A stretch of DNA of 15,167 nucleotides from Chromatiales bacterium (lineage in GTDB: Bacteria > Pseudomonadota > Gammaproteobacteria > CAMYNG01), in contig JALUTW010000097.1 of NCBI GenBank assembly GCA_027021685.1, forward strand, positions 1 through 15,167, read 5' to 3'. Position 1 is the first letter of the stretch, and each line of letters starts with the position of its first letter. Positions 6,920 to 13,889 of this stretch are shown one piece after another. The notes beneath the pieces were generated by a model. The model did not search any database. It saw nothing but the letters and a program-made list of their open reading frames with translations, and had not been told where the DNA came from. Made by a program: the position numbers and the translations under genes.

Positions 6920-9900
6920 ATGGCCGGCTTCTGCACGGGCAACGTCACCGTCCACGCCTCGGCCGGCACCGGCAAGACCTACCGCCTGGTGAGCCGGATC
7001 CTGCACCTGCTGCTGGCCGGCGCCGCGCCCGAATCCATCCTCGCCGTCACCTTCACCCACAAGGCCGCGGCCGAGATGCACGCCCGCCTGCTGGAGCGGC
7101 TGCGGGAGCTGGCGGCCCTGGACGGCGACGGCCTGGACGAGGCGCTGCGGGAACTGGAGCTGACCCCCGGCCCCGCCCTGCGGGCCCGGGCGAGGAATGC
7201 CCACGAGCGGCTGCTGCGGGCCGAGCGCGGGGTCAACACCACCACCTTCCACGCCTTCTGCCAGCAGGTGCTGCGCCGCTTCCCCCTGGAGGCGGACGTG
7301 CCGCCCGGCTTCGCCCTGGCCGAGCGCACCGGCGAGCTGGCCCGCGAGGCATGGGAGGCGCTGTCCATGGAAGCCGCGGCCCGTCCCGGCGGCCCCGTGG
7401 CCCAGGCCCTGGACACCCTGTTCATCCACCTGGGCCTGCACAACACCCGCCAGGCGCTGGATGCCTTCCTCGCCCGCCGCGCCGACTGGTGGGCCTGGAC
7501 CCTGGGCCGCGACGACCCGGCGGAGTGGGCGGCCGCCCGCCTGCGCGCGGCGCTGGAGGAACCGCTGGCCGCGCCGATGCCGCCCGACGACGAGTCGGCC
7601 CTGGGCGCCCTGCTGGGCGACCCGGCGCTGGACGGCGACCTGGCGCGGCTGGCCGCGCTGCTGGAGCTCCACTCCACCAAGGGCAACCGCGAGGCCCTGG
7701 AGCGCACCGGACTCGTGCGCGCGGCGGACGAGGCCCTGGCGCGGCGCTGGGAGGTCCTGCAGGCCCTGTGCTTCACCACCGGCGGCGGCCGGCGCGCCAG
7801 GCTGGGGCCCAGGCGCAGCACGTGGCCCGACGAGGCCGCCGAGTTCGACGCCCTGTTCGACGGGCTGTGCCTGCGCGTGGAGCAGACCCGCGACCTGCTC
7901 AACGCCCGCCGCACCCTGGAGGTGGGCTGCGCCTGGTACCGGGCCGGGGCCCGCTACGTGGAGCACTTCCAGCGCCTCAAGGCCGAGCAGCGCCTGCTGG
8001 ACTTCACCGACCTGGAGTGGAAGACCCTGCTCCTGCTGCGCCACGGCGACAACGCCCTGTGGGTGCAGTACAAGCTGGACGCGCGCATCGATCACCTGCT
8101 GTTCGACGAGTTCCAGGACACCAACCCCACCCAGTGGCAGCTGGTGCTCCCCCTGCTGGAGGAGCTGGCCGCCGGCGGCGAGCGGTCGCGCTCGGTGTTC
8201 GTGGTGGGCGACGTCAAGCAGTCCATCTACCGCTTCCGCCGCGCCGAGCCGCGGCTGTTCGAGGCCGCCGACCGCTGGCTGCAGGAGCACGCCGGCGCCC
8301 GCCCGCTGCACATGGAACACTCGCGCCGCTCGGCGGCGGCGGTCATGGAAGCGGTCAACCGCATCTTCGGCGAAGGCGGCCCCTTCCACGGGCGGGTCCA
8401 GGACTTCCGCCGCCACGAAACCGTGCACGGGGACCTGTACGGCCGGGTCGTCCTGCTGCCGCTGGCGGCCCGGAGCGAAAAACCGGAGCCCGTGCCCTTC
8501 CGCAATCCGCTGGCGGAGCCGCGCCCGGAAGACCCGGGAAACCGCCGCCTGGAGGAGGCCGCCGCCATCGCCGCCACCATCCGCGAACTCATGGCCGGGC
8601 CGTTCGTCGTGGGCCGGGGCGAAGCGGCCCGGCCCCTGTGCTACGGCGACATCCACATCCTGCTGCGCAGCCGCACCCACGCCGGCGACTTCGAGGAGGC
8701 GCTGCGCGAGGCCGGCATCCCCTTCGCAGGGGCCGGGCGCGGCACCCTGCTCCAGTGCCTGGAGGTGCGCGACATGGAGGGCCTGCTGCGCTGGCTGCTG
8801 GCCCCCGGCGACGACCTGGCCCTGGCCGGCATCCTGCGCTCGCCTCTGTTCGGGGTGGACGACGGCACCCTCCAGCGCATCGCCGCCGCCGGCGGCGGCG
8901 ACTGGTTCTCGCGCCTGGAGGCCCTGGCCGGCGACCCGGTGCTGGCCCGGGCCCGGGAACAGCTCGCCGCCTGGCGGGACCTGGCCGGCCGGCTCCCGGT
9001 GCACGACCTCCTGGACCGCATCTACAGCGAGGGCAACGTCATCGCCCGCTACCGCGCCGCGGTGCCCGGGGCGCTGGCGGACCGGGTGGAGGCCAACCTG
9101 GCCCGCTTCCTGGAGCTGGCCCTGGAAGTGGACAGCGGGCGCTACCCCAGCCTCGGCGCCTTTCTGGCCTCGCTCAAGGAAATGCGCGAGCGCGACGAAT
9201 CCCCGGACGAGGCCCCGGCCGGCAGCGGCGACCGGGTCCAGATCCTCACCATCCACGGCGCCAAGGGCCTGGAGGCCCCGGTGGTGTTCCTCGCCGACGC
9301 CGCCGCCTGCCCCGACAGCCGTGACACCCACGGCGCCCTGGTGGACTGGCCGGCGGAGGCCGGGCGGCCCCGCCTCATGCTGCCGGTGCCGCCCAGGGAA
9401 CACCGCGATCCCCTCACCCGCACCCTGCTGGCGGCCGAGGCGGAAGCGGAGGCCCGCGAGGAGGCCAACCTGCTCTACGTGGCCCTGACCCGGGCCCGGC
9501 AGCTCCTGTACGTCTCGGGTACCCGCGGCAAGGGCTTCGGGGAGAGCTGGTACGCGGCGCTGGCACGGCTGTTCGCCGGGGACGAGCAGGGCCCGGAGGC
9601 GCCCCTGGTGGTGGCCGAGAGCGGCACCCCGGCCGCCGCCGGGGCGGCCCCGCCGCCGCCCACACCGGGCCCGGCCCCCGACCCGCGCCTGGCCCGGCCC
9701 CTCCCGGCCCCACCGGTGCGCCTGCTGGAGCTGGCCCCCAGTCACGCGGCGGAGGGCCCCGCCGCGCCCCCCGGCGACGAGGACGGGCGCCTGTACGGGA
9801 TCCTCGTGCACCGGCTGCTGGAGCACCTCGCCGGCGGCGGTGATCCCGCGGGCGGCCCGCCGCCCGCGGCCGCCGCCGCCCTGGAGCTGGACCCGGACGA

Positions 9901-10309
9901 CCCCCTGCTGGCCGCGGCCTGGGACGAGGCCCGGGCGGTGGTGAATGACCCGCAGCTCGCCACGCTGTTCCGGGACGAGGAGTGGGTGGCGGCGTGGAGC
10001 GAGGTGCCGCTCCAGTACCTCGACGGCGACGGCCGGCTGGTGCACGGCGTCGTCGACCGCCTGCTGCTGGCTCCGGACCGGGTGCTGGTGGTGGACTACA
10101 AGTCCCACCGCCAGGCCCGGCCCGGGAACCTGGACGAGCTGGGCGCGGCCTACGTGGAGCAGCTTCGCCTCTACGCCGCCGGCGCCCGCCGCCTGTGGCC
10201 GGACCGCACGGTGGAGGCCGCCCTGCTGTTCACCGCCTGCCGCACCCTGTGGAAGGTCGGAGGGACGGGGGACCAGGGGCGAGGGAACACGGGCCGCGGG
10301 CGTTGTTGA
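6920..10309 (+). CDS. AddA/RecB-like UvrD-family helicase-nuclease
   Basis: This 1129-aa protein is a superfamily 1 helicase fused to a C-terminal nuclease, as in AddA and RecB. Helicase motifs appear in order: Walker A HASAGTGKT (12-20), AVTFTHKAAAEM, TTFHAFC (from 107), Walker B LLFDEFQDT (Asp396-Glu397), VVGDVKQSIYRFRR (from 428), EHSRRS, LTIHGAKGLE (776-785) and LLYVALTRAR (851-860). The RecB-type nuclease core follows: His964, GVVDRL (Asp1046) and VVDYKS (Asp1059-Tyr-Lys1061), then an EQLRLYA segment. The frame stays open back to 6839, but the ATG at 6920 follows the addB stop by 1 nt and puts Walker A at the usual distance from the N terminus. It would unwind and degrade DNA ends together with the AddB-like subunit. 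The last 15 or so residues (GGTGDQGRGNTGRGRC) come from purine-rich DNA and do not look like part of the fold. Confidence 0.88.
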   Translation: MAGFCTGNVTVHASAGTGKTYRLVSRILHLLLAGAAPESILAVTFTHKAAAEMHARLLERLRELAALDGDGLDEALRELELTPGPALRARARNAHERLLRAERGVNTTTFHAFCQQVLRRFPLEADVPPGFALAERTGELAREAWEALSMEAAARPGGPVAQALDTLFIHLGLHNTRQALDAFLARRADWWAWTLGRDDPAEWAAARLRAALEEPLAAPMPPDDESALGALLGDPALDGDLARLAALLELHSTKGNREALERTGLVRAADEALARRWEVLQALCFTTGGGRRARLGPRRSTWPDEAAEFDALFDGLCLRVEQTRDLLNARRTLEVGCAWYRAGARYVEHFQRLKAEQRLLDFTDLEWKTLLLLRHGDNALWVQYKLDARIDHLLFDEFQDTNPTQWQLVLPLLEELAAGGERSRSVFVVGDVKQSIYRFRRAEPRLFEAADRWLQEHAGARPLHMEHSRRSAAAVMEAVNRIFGEGGPFHGRVQDFRRHETVHGDLYGRVVLLPLAARSEKPEPVPFRNPLAEPRPEDPGNRRLEEAAAIAATIRELMAGPFVVGRGEAARPLCYGDIHILLRSRTHAGDFEEALREAGIPFAGAGRGTLLQCLEVRDMEGLLRWLLAPGDDLALAGILRSPLFGVDDGTLQRIAAAGGGDWFSRLEALAGDPVLARAREQLAAWRDLAGRLPVHDLLDRIYSEGNVIARYRAAVPGALADRVEANLARFLELALEVDSGRYPSLGAFLASLKEMRERDESPDEAPAGSGDRVQILTIHGAKGLEAPVVFLADAAACPDSRDTHGALVDWPAEAGRPRLMLPVPPREHRDPLTRTLLAAEAEAEAREEANLLYVALTRARQLLYVSGTRGKGFGESWYAALARLFAGDEQGPEAPLVVAESGTPAAAGAAPPPPTPGPAPDPRLARPLPAPPVRLLELAPSHAAEGPAAPPGDEDGRLYGILVHRLLEHLAGGGDPAGGPPPAAAAALELDPDDPLLAAAWDEARAVVNDPQLATLFRDEEWVAAWSEVPLQYLDGDGRLVHGVVDRLLLAPDRVLVVDYKSHRQARPGNLDELGAAYVEQLRLYAAGARRLWPDRTVEAALLFTACRTLWKVGGTGDQGRGNTGRGRC

Positions 10310-10334
10310 AATCGCGGCGGTCCGCCCCTATGCT
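10306..10334 (+). promoter_or_regulatory. Sigma70-type promoter candidate for cnoX
   Basis: TTGAAA (10306-10311) and TATGCT (10329-10334) are separated by 17 nt, a good housekeeping promoter. The -35 overlaps the addA stop codon (10307-10309), and the predicted leader is about 41 nt. This would let cnoX be expressed independently of the addB-addA genes. Confidence 0.5.
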
Positions 10335-10381
10335 GCACGCCGCTGTTTTGTCCTGAGAAAACGGGGAGAACCGGAACGCCC

Positions 10382-11245
10382 ATGAACGATACCGCCGTCG
10401 TCTTCGACGCCACCGCCGAGAATTTCGCCCGCGACGTCATCGAGGCCTCCCACCGGGTGCCGGTGCTGGTGGACTTCTGGGCCCCGTGGTGCGGGCCCTG
10501 CCGCAGCCTCATGCCCTTGCTGGTGAAGCTGGCGGAGAGCTACGGCGGCCGCTTCCGCCTGGCCAAGGTCAACATCGACGAGCAGCAGGACCTGGCCGCC
10601 CAGTTCGGCGTGCGCAGCGTGCCCACGGTGAAGCTGGTGCACCAGGGCCGCATCGTGGACGAGTTCATGGGCGCCCTGCCCGAGGGCCAGGTGCGGGCCT
10701 TTCTCGACCGCCACATCCCGCGCGAGTCGGACGCCGTCGCCGCCCAGGCCCAGGCGGTGTTCGAGGCCGGCGAGCACGACCGCGCCATCCGGATGATCAA
10801 CGACGCCTGGCAGGCCGACCCCGACAACCCGCGCCTGCCCCGCCACCTCCTCAAGATGCTGCTGCAGGCCGGCCGTACCGGCGATGCCCGCGAGCTGCTG
10901 GACAAGCTGCCCGCCAACCTGCACCAGGACGACGAGATCAAGGCGGTGGCCAACGCGCTGGAGTTCGCCGCCATCGTCCAGGACGCCCCGCCCGCCACCG
11001 AGCTGGCACAGCGGCTGAAGCAGGACCCGGACGACAGCCGCGCCCGCTTCCAGCTCGCCGCCTACATGGTCATGGACGGGCGCCACGAGCAGGCCATGGA
11101 CCAGCTCCTGTACATCATGCAGCACGACCGCGGCTTCGACGACGACGCCGCGCGCAAGACCCTCATCCGCATCTTCGAGCTGCTGGGCAACCAGGGCCCG
11201 CTGGTGCAGAAGTACCGCCAGAAGATGGCCGCGGCACTTTATTGA
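10382..11245 (+). CDS. cnoX: Chaperedoxin CnoX/YbbN: thioredoxin domain plus TPR repeats
   Basis: This 287-aa protein has an N-terminal thioredoxin fold (about residues 5-112) followed by helical TPR-like repeats (about 120-287). That is the architecture and length of E. coli CnoX (YbbN, 284 aa), a cytoplasmic holdase that protects unfolded proteins and passes them to GroEL and DnaK. The active site is a complete WCGPC (Cys37, Cys40), and the conserved cis-Pro segment SVPTVKL is present. The E. coli homologue has a degenerate site lacking the first cysteine, so this version is predicted to be redox active, as in some other bacteria. The ATG at 10382 is preceded by a purine-rich stretch. The gene follows addA by 72 nt and is convergent with the DUF5666 gene, 27 nt away. 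Confidence 0.93.
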   Translation: MNDTAVVFDATAENFARDVIEASHRVPVLVDFWAPWCGPCRSLMPLLVKLAESYGGRFRLAKVNIDEQQDLAAQFGVRSVPTVKLVHQGRIVDEFMGALPEGQVRAFLDRHIPRESDAVAAQAQAVFEAGEHDRAIRMINDAWQADPDNPRLPRHLLKMLLQAGRTGDARELLDKLPANLHQDDEIKAVANALEFAAIVQDAPPATELAQRLKQDPDDSRARFQLAAYMVMDGRHEQAMDQLLYIMQHDRGFDDDAARKTLIRIFELLGNQGPLVQKYRQKMAAALY

Positions 11246-11272
11246 GCCGGCGCCGGGGCGCGGCCCGGCCGT

Positions 11273-12292
11273 TCAGCGGGGCAGGCCGCGGCGCATGTAC
11301 CCGGCGGGAGGCCGGATGGGGGGCCTGTGCCCTCCCGGCCGCGGTACAGGTTGCCCATTCCACCCCCGGCGGAAAGGTTCCGGGCGGCCCAGGGGCAACC
11401 CCTCGCGCGGCAGCACCCGCATCAGTTCCCAGGTCCGGTTCCGTCTCGCCAGTTCCAGGCGCAGGATACCCGCCGCCGGAAGATCCAGTGCCAGTTCCAG
11501 TCCCGTGCCGGGCAGGCGAAAGCGTCCGCCGCCCAGGGGCTCGGGATGGCCCTGCCACACCAGGCGTTGCACCGGGGCGGCGAACGGCAGCGCTTCGGCC
11601 TCCGCCCATCGCCGCACGCGAAGCACCCCGCCCTCCAGGCGGCCGTGCAGGTGCACCCGGCGTCCGGCCGCCCGCGCCAGGTCCGGGGTTCCCGCCACCC
11701 GCTGGTCACCCACGTACATGCCGTCCGGACCCGCACGGAGCCGGCCCCGGAGCAGAACCGTGGATCGCCCGGCGGAAACCACCAGGGTGGCATGAACAAC
11801 CCCGCCGGGAATGCGGAAGCCGCTCACGGCCACGTGCTCGCCAGGGGACGGCAGGCGTCCCCCGTGCCAGCGCACCACCTGGCCCAGGATGGTGAACTCC
11901 CGCTGCCCGGTTCGCACCTCGGCCACCGGGCCCACCACCTCGTGCAGCACGTGGGCCTCCACCGCCACCATCGTGCCGCCGTCTTCCACGACACGCAGGG
12001 CCACCACCTCGCCGCGGCGGAAGGCCCGCCCCGGACGCACCACCCCGTCCTCGCTGATGCGGGCCCGGTCCGGGACTTCCACCTCGATGCCATTGACGAA
12101 GATACTGCCGAACCCGGTCACCTCGCCGACGATGCCGGTGCATCCCAGGCCCTCCCGCGCCAGCACCCCGGTACCACCGAGACCGCTTTCGTCGTCGGGA
12201 TCGGATCGGGCCATGTGGTCGGGAGGCGCGGCTCCGCACGCGGTGACGAGCACCGCCAGCAACGCGATGAACCAGCGGGACGCCCCGGGCAT
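11273..12292 (-). CDS. DUF5666-domain lipoprotein of unknown function
   Basis: This is a 339-aa protein with a lipoprotein signal peptide. A short hydrophobic stretch (FIALLAVLVTAC) ends in a lipobox whose cysteine is about residue 19, so the mature protein should be anchored in the envelope facing the periplasm. After the anchor, GLGGTGVLAREGLGCTGIVG and GEVTGFGSIFVNGIEVEV match the DUF5666 signature. The body consists of short beta-rich units, each with a Gly-x-Val start, consistent with repeated small barrels. The C terminus is Pro/Arg/Gly-rich. The ATG at 12292 overlaps the upstream DUF6502 stop codon (TGATG), with GAGGAG 8 nt before it; a GTG at 12295 is the alternative start. No biochemical function is established for the family. 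The coupling implies it works with, or is controlled together with, the DUF6502 protein. Confidence 0.8.
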   Translation of the reverse strand: MPGASRWFIALLAVLVTACGAAPPDHMARSDPDDESGLGGTGVLAREGLGCTGIVGEVTGFGSIFVNGIEVEVPDRARISEDGVVRPGRAFRRGEVVALRVVEDGGTMVAVEAHVLHEVVGPVAEVRTGQREFTILGQVVRWHGGRLPSPGEHVAVSGFRIPGGVVHATLVVSAGRSTVLLRGRLRAGPDGMYVGDQRVAGTPDLARAAGRRVHLHGRLEGGVLRVRRWAEAEALPFAAPVQRLVWQGHPEPLGGGRFRLPGTGLELALDLPAAGILRLELARRNRTWELMRVLPREGLPLGRPEPFRRGWNGQPVPRPGGHRPPIRPPAGYMRRGLPR

Positions 12293-13134
12293 CACTCGTT
12301 CTCCTCGTCGGCCACCCCGCGGCGGGGGCCGTCATACCAGTAACAACCGAAACGCATGCGCCTGTCGGCACCGGAATGCCCCGCGTCGGCGCGCTGCAGT
12401 TCCAGGGCCCGGCGGTTGAGATCTTCCAGCAGGCGTGCTCCCGCATCTTCGGCCATGGCCCGGAGTTCCGCCACCGACTCGGGCCTGAGACCGGCATAGT
12501 ACACGGCCCGCTCCAGCATGGGGCGATCCCCGCCCTCCATGTTGTGAACGCAGGCGGCAAGATGATCGTGCACGTTGCGGCCCAGATAGAATGTCTGCCG
12601 GACAAAATCACGGTCCGGCACAAAGGCCCGCCGCTCCAGGCAGATGCGGCCGTTCCCGTCCCGCCGCACGATCCCCAGCCGCTCCAGCTCGTCGAGCACC
12701 GCACGGGGCCGAACGTCGCGGCTCACCTCGGCCACCAGCTCGTCGAAACCCGGACCTTCCTCGTCGGCCCGCCGTGGCAGGCAACGCGGTTCGCCGAAAG
12801 GTCCCCGGTATTCCGGCAATCCCAGCCAGCGCGAGACCACGGCACCCCCGATCCCCGCACCGGTATCGGGCGACGGCTCCGCCCCGCCCCCGCGCAGGCG
12901 CCGGACATCCTTGCGGTGCACACCGGTCAGGACGTGGATGCGGCTGTCGGACGGCGGCCGGCCATCCACCGCGAATTCCTCCTCCGCCACGGTCACGTAG
13001 ATCCGCTTGAGATGCTCGCGCATCTGCGGGTAGCTCACGCCCTTCCTGATCAACAGCCGCACCAGCGGCCGGCACAGCCAGCCCACCGCTCGCATGAGCG
13101 CTTCAATGTGTTCGCTGGAGTGATCTCCCGCCAT
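12292..13134 (-). CDS. DUF6502 family protein, probable DNA-binding regulator
   Basis: This 280-aa soluble protein has no signal peptide. The N terminus (VGWLCRPLVRLLIRKGVSYP, then a helix ending AEEEFAV) and the segment DSRIHVLTGVHRKDVRRLR (about 63-81) are the conserved parts of DUF6502. The second segment reads as a helix-turn-helix, with TGVHRKDVRRL the likely recognition helix. The middle and C-terminal parts are helical and charged and resemble no enzyme I know. Its gene diverges from the small secreted-protein gene across a region with two palindromic operators, and its own predicted promoter overlaps one of them; this is the usual layout of an autoregulated local regulator. It is translationally coupled to the DUF5666 lipoprotein gene. 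Family membership is fairly secure; DNA binding and the regulatory role are inferences. Confidence 0.78.
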   Translation of the reverse strand: MAGDHSSEHIEALMRAVGWLCRPLVRLLIRKGVSYPQMREHLKRIYVTVAEEEFAVDGRPPSDSRIHVLTGVHRKDVRRLRGGGAEPSPDTGAGIGGAVVSRWLGLPEYRGPFGEPRCLPRRADEEGPGFDELVAEVSRDVRPRAVLDELERLGIVRRDGNGRICLERRAFVPDRDFVRQTFYLGRNVHDHLAACVHNMEGGDRPMLERAVYYAGLRPESVAELRAMAEDAGARLLEDLNRRALELQRADAGHSGADRRMRFGCYWYDGPRRGVADEENE

Positions 13135-13193
13135 GGTTTCATCCCGGTGCCCAGTCCGCCGGCATCCGACACGGGCCAGGTCCCTCGTGCCGA

Positions 13194-13222
13194 ATTATAG
13201 CTTGACGTGGGAATATTTCCCA
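13194..13222 (-). promoter_or_regulatory. Leftward promoter for the DUF6502-DUF5666 pair
   Basis: On the minus strand 13199-13194 is a perfect TATAAT. With a 17-nt spacer the -35 is TGGGAA (13222-13217), a 3 of 6 match that lies inside the first operator. Transcription would begin near 13187, giving a leader of about 53 nt before the ATG at 13134. A poor -35 with a perfect -10 suits a promoter that is modulated by a bound protein. Confidence 0.55.
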
Positions 13223-13229
13223 CTATACT
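13202..13229 (+). promoter_or_regulatory. Rightward sigma70-type promoter for the small secreted protein
   Basis: TTGACG (13202-13207) and TATACT (13224-13229), 16 nt apart, are each 5 of 6 matches to consensus. This is the best promoter in the window. The first 17-bp palindrome fills the spacer between them. The start site is predicted near 13236, inside or next to the second palindrome, with a leader of about 64 nt. Confidence 0.65.
13207..13223. promoter_or_regulatory. Operator-like palindrome O1
   Basis: GTGGGAATATTTCCCAC has perfect 7-bp arms (GTGGGAA/TTCCCAC) around a TAT centre. It fills the spacer of the rightward promoter and covers the -35 and most of the spacer of the leftward promoter, so a bound protein could block both. 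It is the exact reverse complement of O2. Confidence 0.7.
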
Positions 13230-13238
13230 TTCCAATAC

Positions 13239-13255
13239 GTGGGAAATATTCCCAC
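13239..13255. promoter_or_regulatory. Operator-like palindrome O2
   Basis: GTGGGAAATATTCCCAC repeats the O1 arms with an ATA centre. Its centre (13247) is 32 bp from that of O1 (13215), about three turns of the helix, so two dimers would bind the same face. It begins 10 nt after the rightward -10, over the predicted start of transcription. Confidence 0.7.
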
Positions 13256-13299
13256 CACCTGAAGTAAGTAATTCCGGCATCAACCAAGAGGTGGTCACC

Positions 13300-13644
13300 A
13301 TGAAAATCAAATCCCCCACGTTGTCCATTCTGGGCGCGGCCCTGCTGTTCCTCTCCCAGCCGGCCGCCACGCCGGCCGACGAGGCCGAGGGCCGTGCCAG
13401 GGGTATGGAGGCCGAGGCCCAGGCCCGCGCCACGGGCGCCGAGGCCGAAGCCATGCACCGTGCCTCGGAGCCCAACGAGAACGAGGCCCGTCATCGCGAA
13501 ATGGCCCGGGAGAAGGAACGCATGGCCCGGGAATACGGCCGCCAGGCGGAAGAAACGGCCCGGAACCAGGCCCGGTTCGGACGGCCCGCGGCCCGGCCCA
13601 CCCGGCCCCACATGCCGCGCCCGCCCATGCGGCCCGGCCGCTGA
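13300..13644 (+). CDS. Small secreted Glu/Ala/Arg-rich protein of unknown function
   Basis: This 114-aa protein has a standard Sec signal peptide (Lys2 and Lys4, hydrophobic core LSILGAALLFL, cleavage likely after Ala23 or Ala26). The mature part, about 90 residues, has two zones. Residues 27 to about 88 are rich in Glu, Ala and Arg with alternating charges (such as EAEGRARGMEAEAQARATG) and should form a long charged helix or coiled coil. The tail, about 92-114, is Pro/Arg/Met-rich and probably unstructured. There are no cysteines or aromatic clusters, and I recognise no family. The ATG at 13300 has a ribosome binding site (AGAGGTGG) 5 nt upstream; longer starts in this frame would run through the operator DNA. 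It is expressed from the promoter carrying O1 and O2, so it is the likely main target of the divergent regulator. A periplasmic location is predicted. Confidence 0.72.
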   Translation: MKIKSPTLSILGAALLFLSQPAATPADEAEGRARGMEAEAQARATGAEAEAMHRASEPNENEARHREMAREKERMAREYGRQAEETARNQARFGRPAARPTRPHMPRPPMRPGR

Positions 13645-13658
13645 CAAAAGTTTGGATA

Positions 13659-13675
13659 AAGGTCACCCCGACCTT
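13659..13675 (+). terminator. Weak terminator-like hairpin after the small secreted-protein gene
   Basis: AAGGTC and GACCTT pair around a 5-nt loop (ACCCC), 15 nt after the stop codon, followed by a slightly T-rich stretch (GTTCAACTTC). The stem is short and there is no real U-tract, so termination here is doubtful. Confidence 0.3.
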
Positions 13676-13693
13676 GTTCAACTTCAACGCGCT

Positions 13694-13846
13694 GAACCCG
13701 GTACGGGTCCGGGTTCGGCCACTCCAGATGCGGGTGCTTGCATGCCTGTTTACGGGCAGGGCGCCCTTGCATCGCCCTGGCAGGATGCCTTTCAACCACC
13801 TGCCAGTGACCCCGGGCCGGGGGATCGCCTGCAAGCGATCCCCCGG
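13694..13846. repeat. Hairpin-rich intergenic region with a REP-like 12-bp palindrome
   Basis: This is most of the 245-nt gap between the small secreted-protein gene and the beta-barrel gene. Three perfect stems occur in a row: an 8-bp stem GAACCCGG/CCGGGTTC with a 7-nt loop (13694-13716), a 7-bp stem CAGGGCG/CGCCCTG with a 9-nt loop (13757-13779), and a 12-bp stem CCGGGGGATCGC/GCGATCCCCCGG with loop CTGCAA (13817-13846). The last has the size and loop of repetitive extragenic palindromes, and no U-tract follows it. A TTG-started frame of 65 codons crosses the region but has no protein character. It may be a REP-type element, a structured leader of the barrel gene or a small RNA; the sequence alone does not decide. 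Confidence 0.5.
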
Positions 13847-13889
13847 GAACTTGCCGACTCGCGAACGATGAACGAAGAAGGAACGAGCC

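Noticed and set aside
11246..11272. GC-rich sequence between the convergent cnoX and DUF5666 genes, considered as a bidirectional terminator
   Set aside because: Only short imperfect pairings in a GC-only context and no U-tract on either strand.
12376..13200. Open frame on the plus strand opposite the DUF6502 gene
   Set aside because: The translation has no domain character and runs into the operator region, while the minus frame matches a known family.
13207..13255. O1/O2 considered as MraZ-type TGGG repeats or a MerR-type spacer operator
   Set aside because: MraZ boxes are direct repeats with short spacing, and no mraZ or division gene is near. MerR promoters have 19-20-nt spacers, while this spacer is 16 nt.
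13674..13871. 65-codon frame starting at TTG in the hairpin-rich gap
   Set aside because: It has an atypical start, no good ribosome binding site, no hydrophobic or domain signal, and is built over perfect hairpins.
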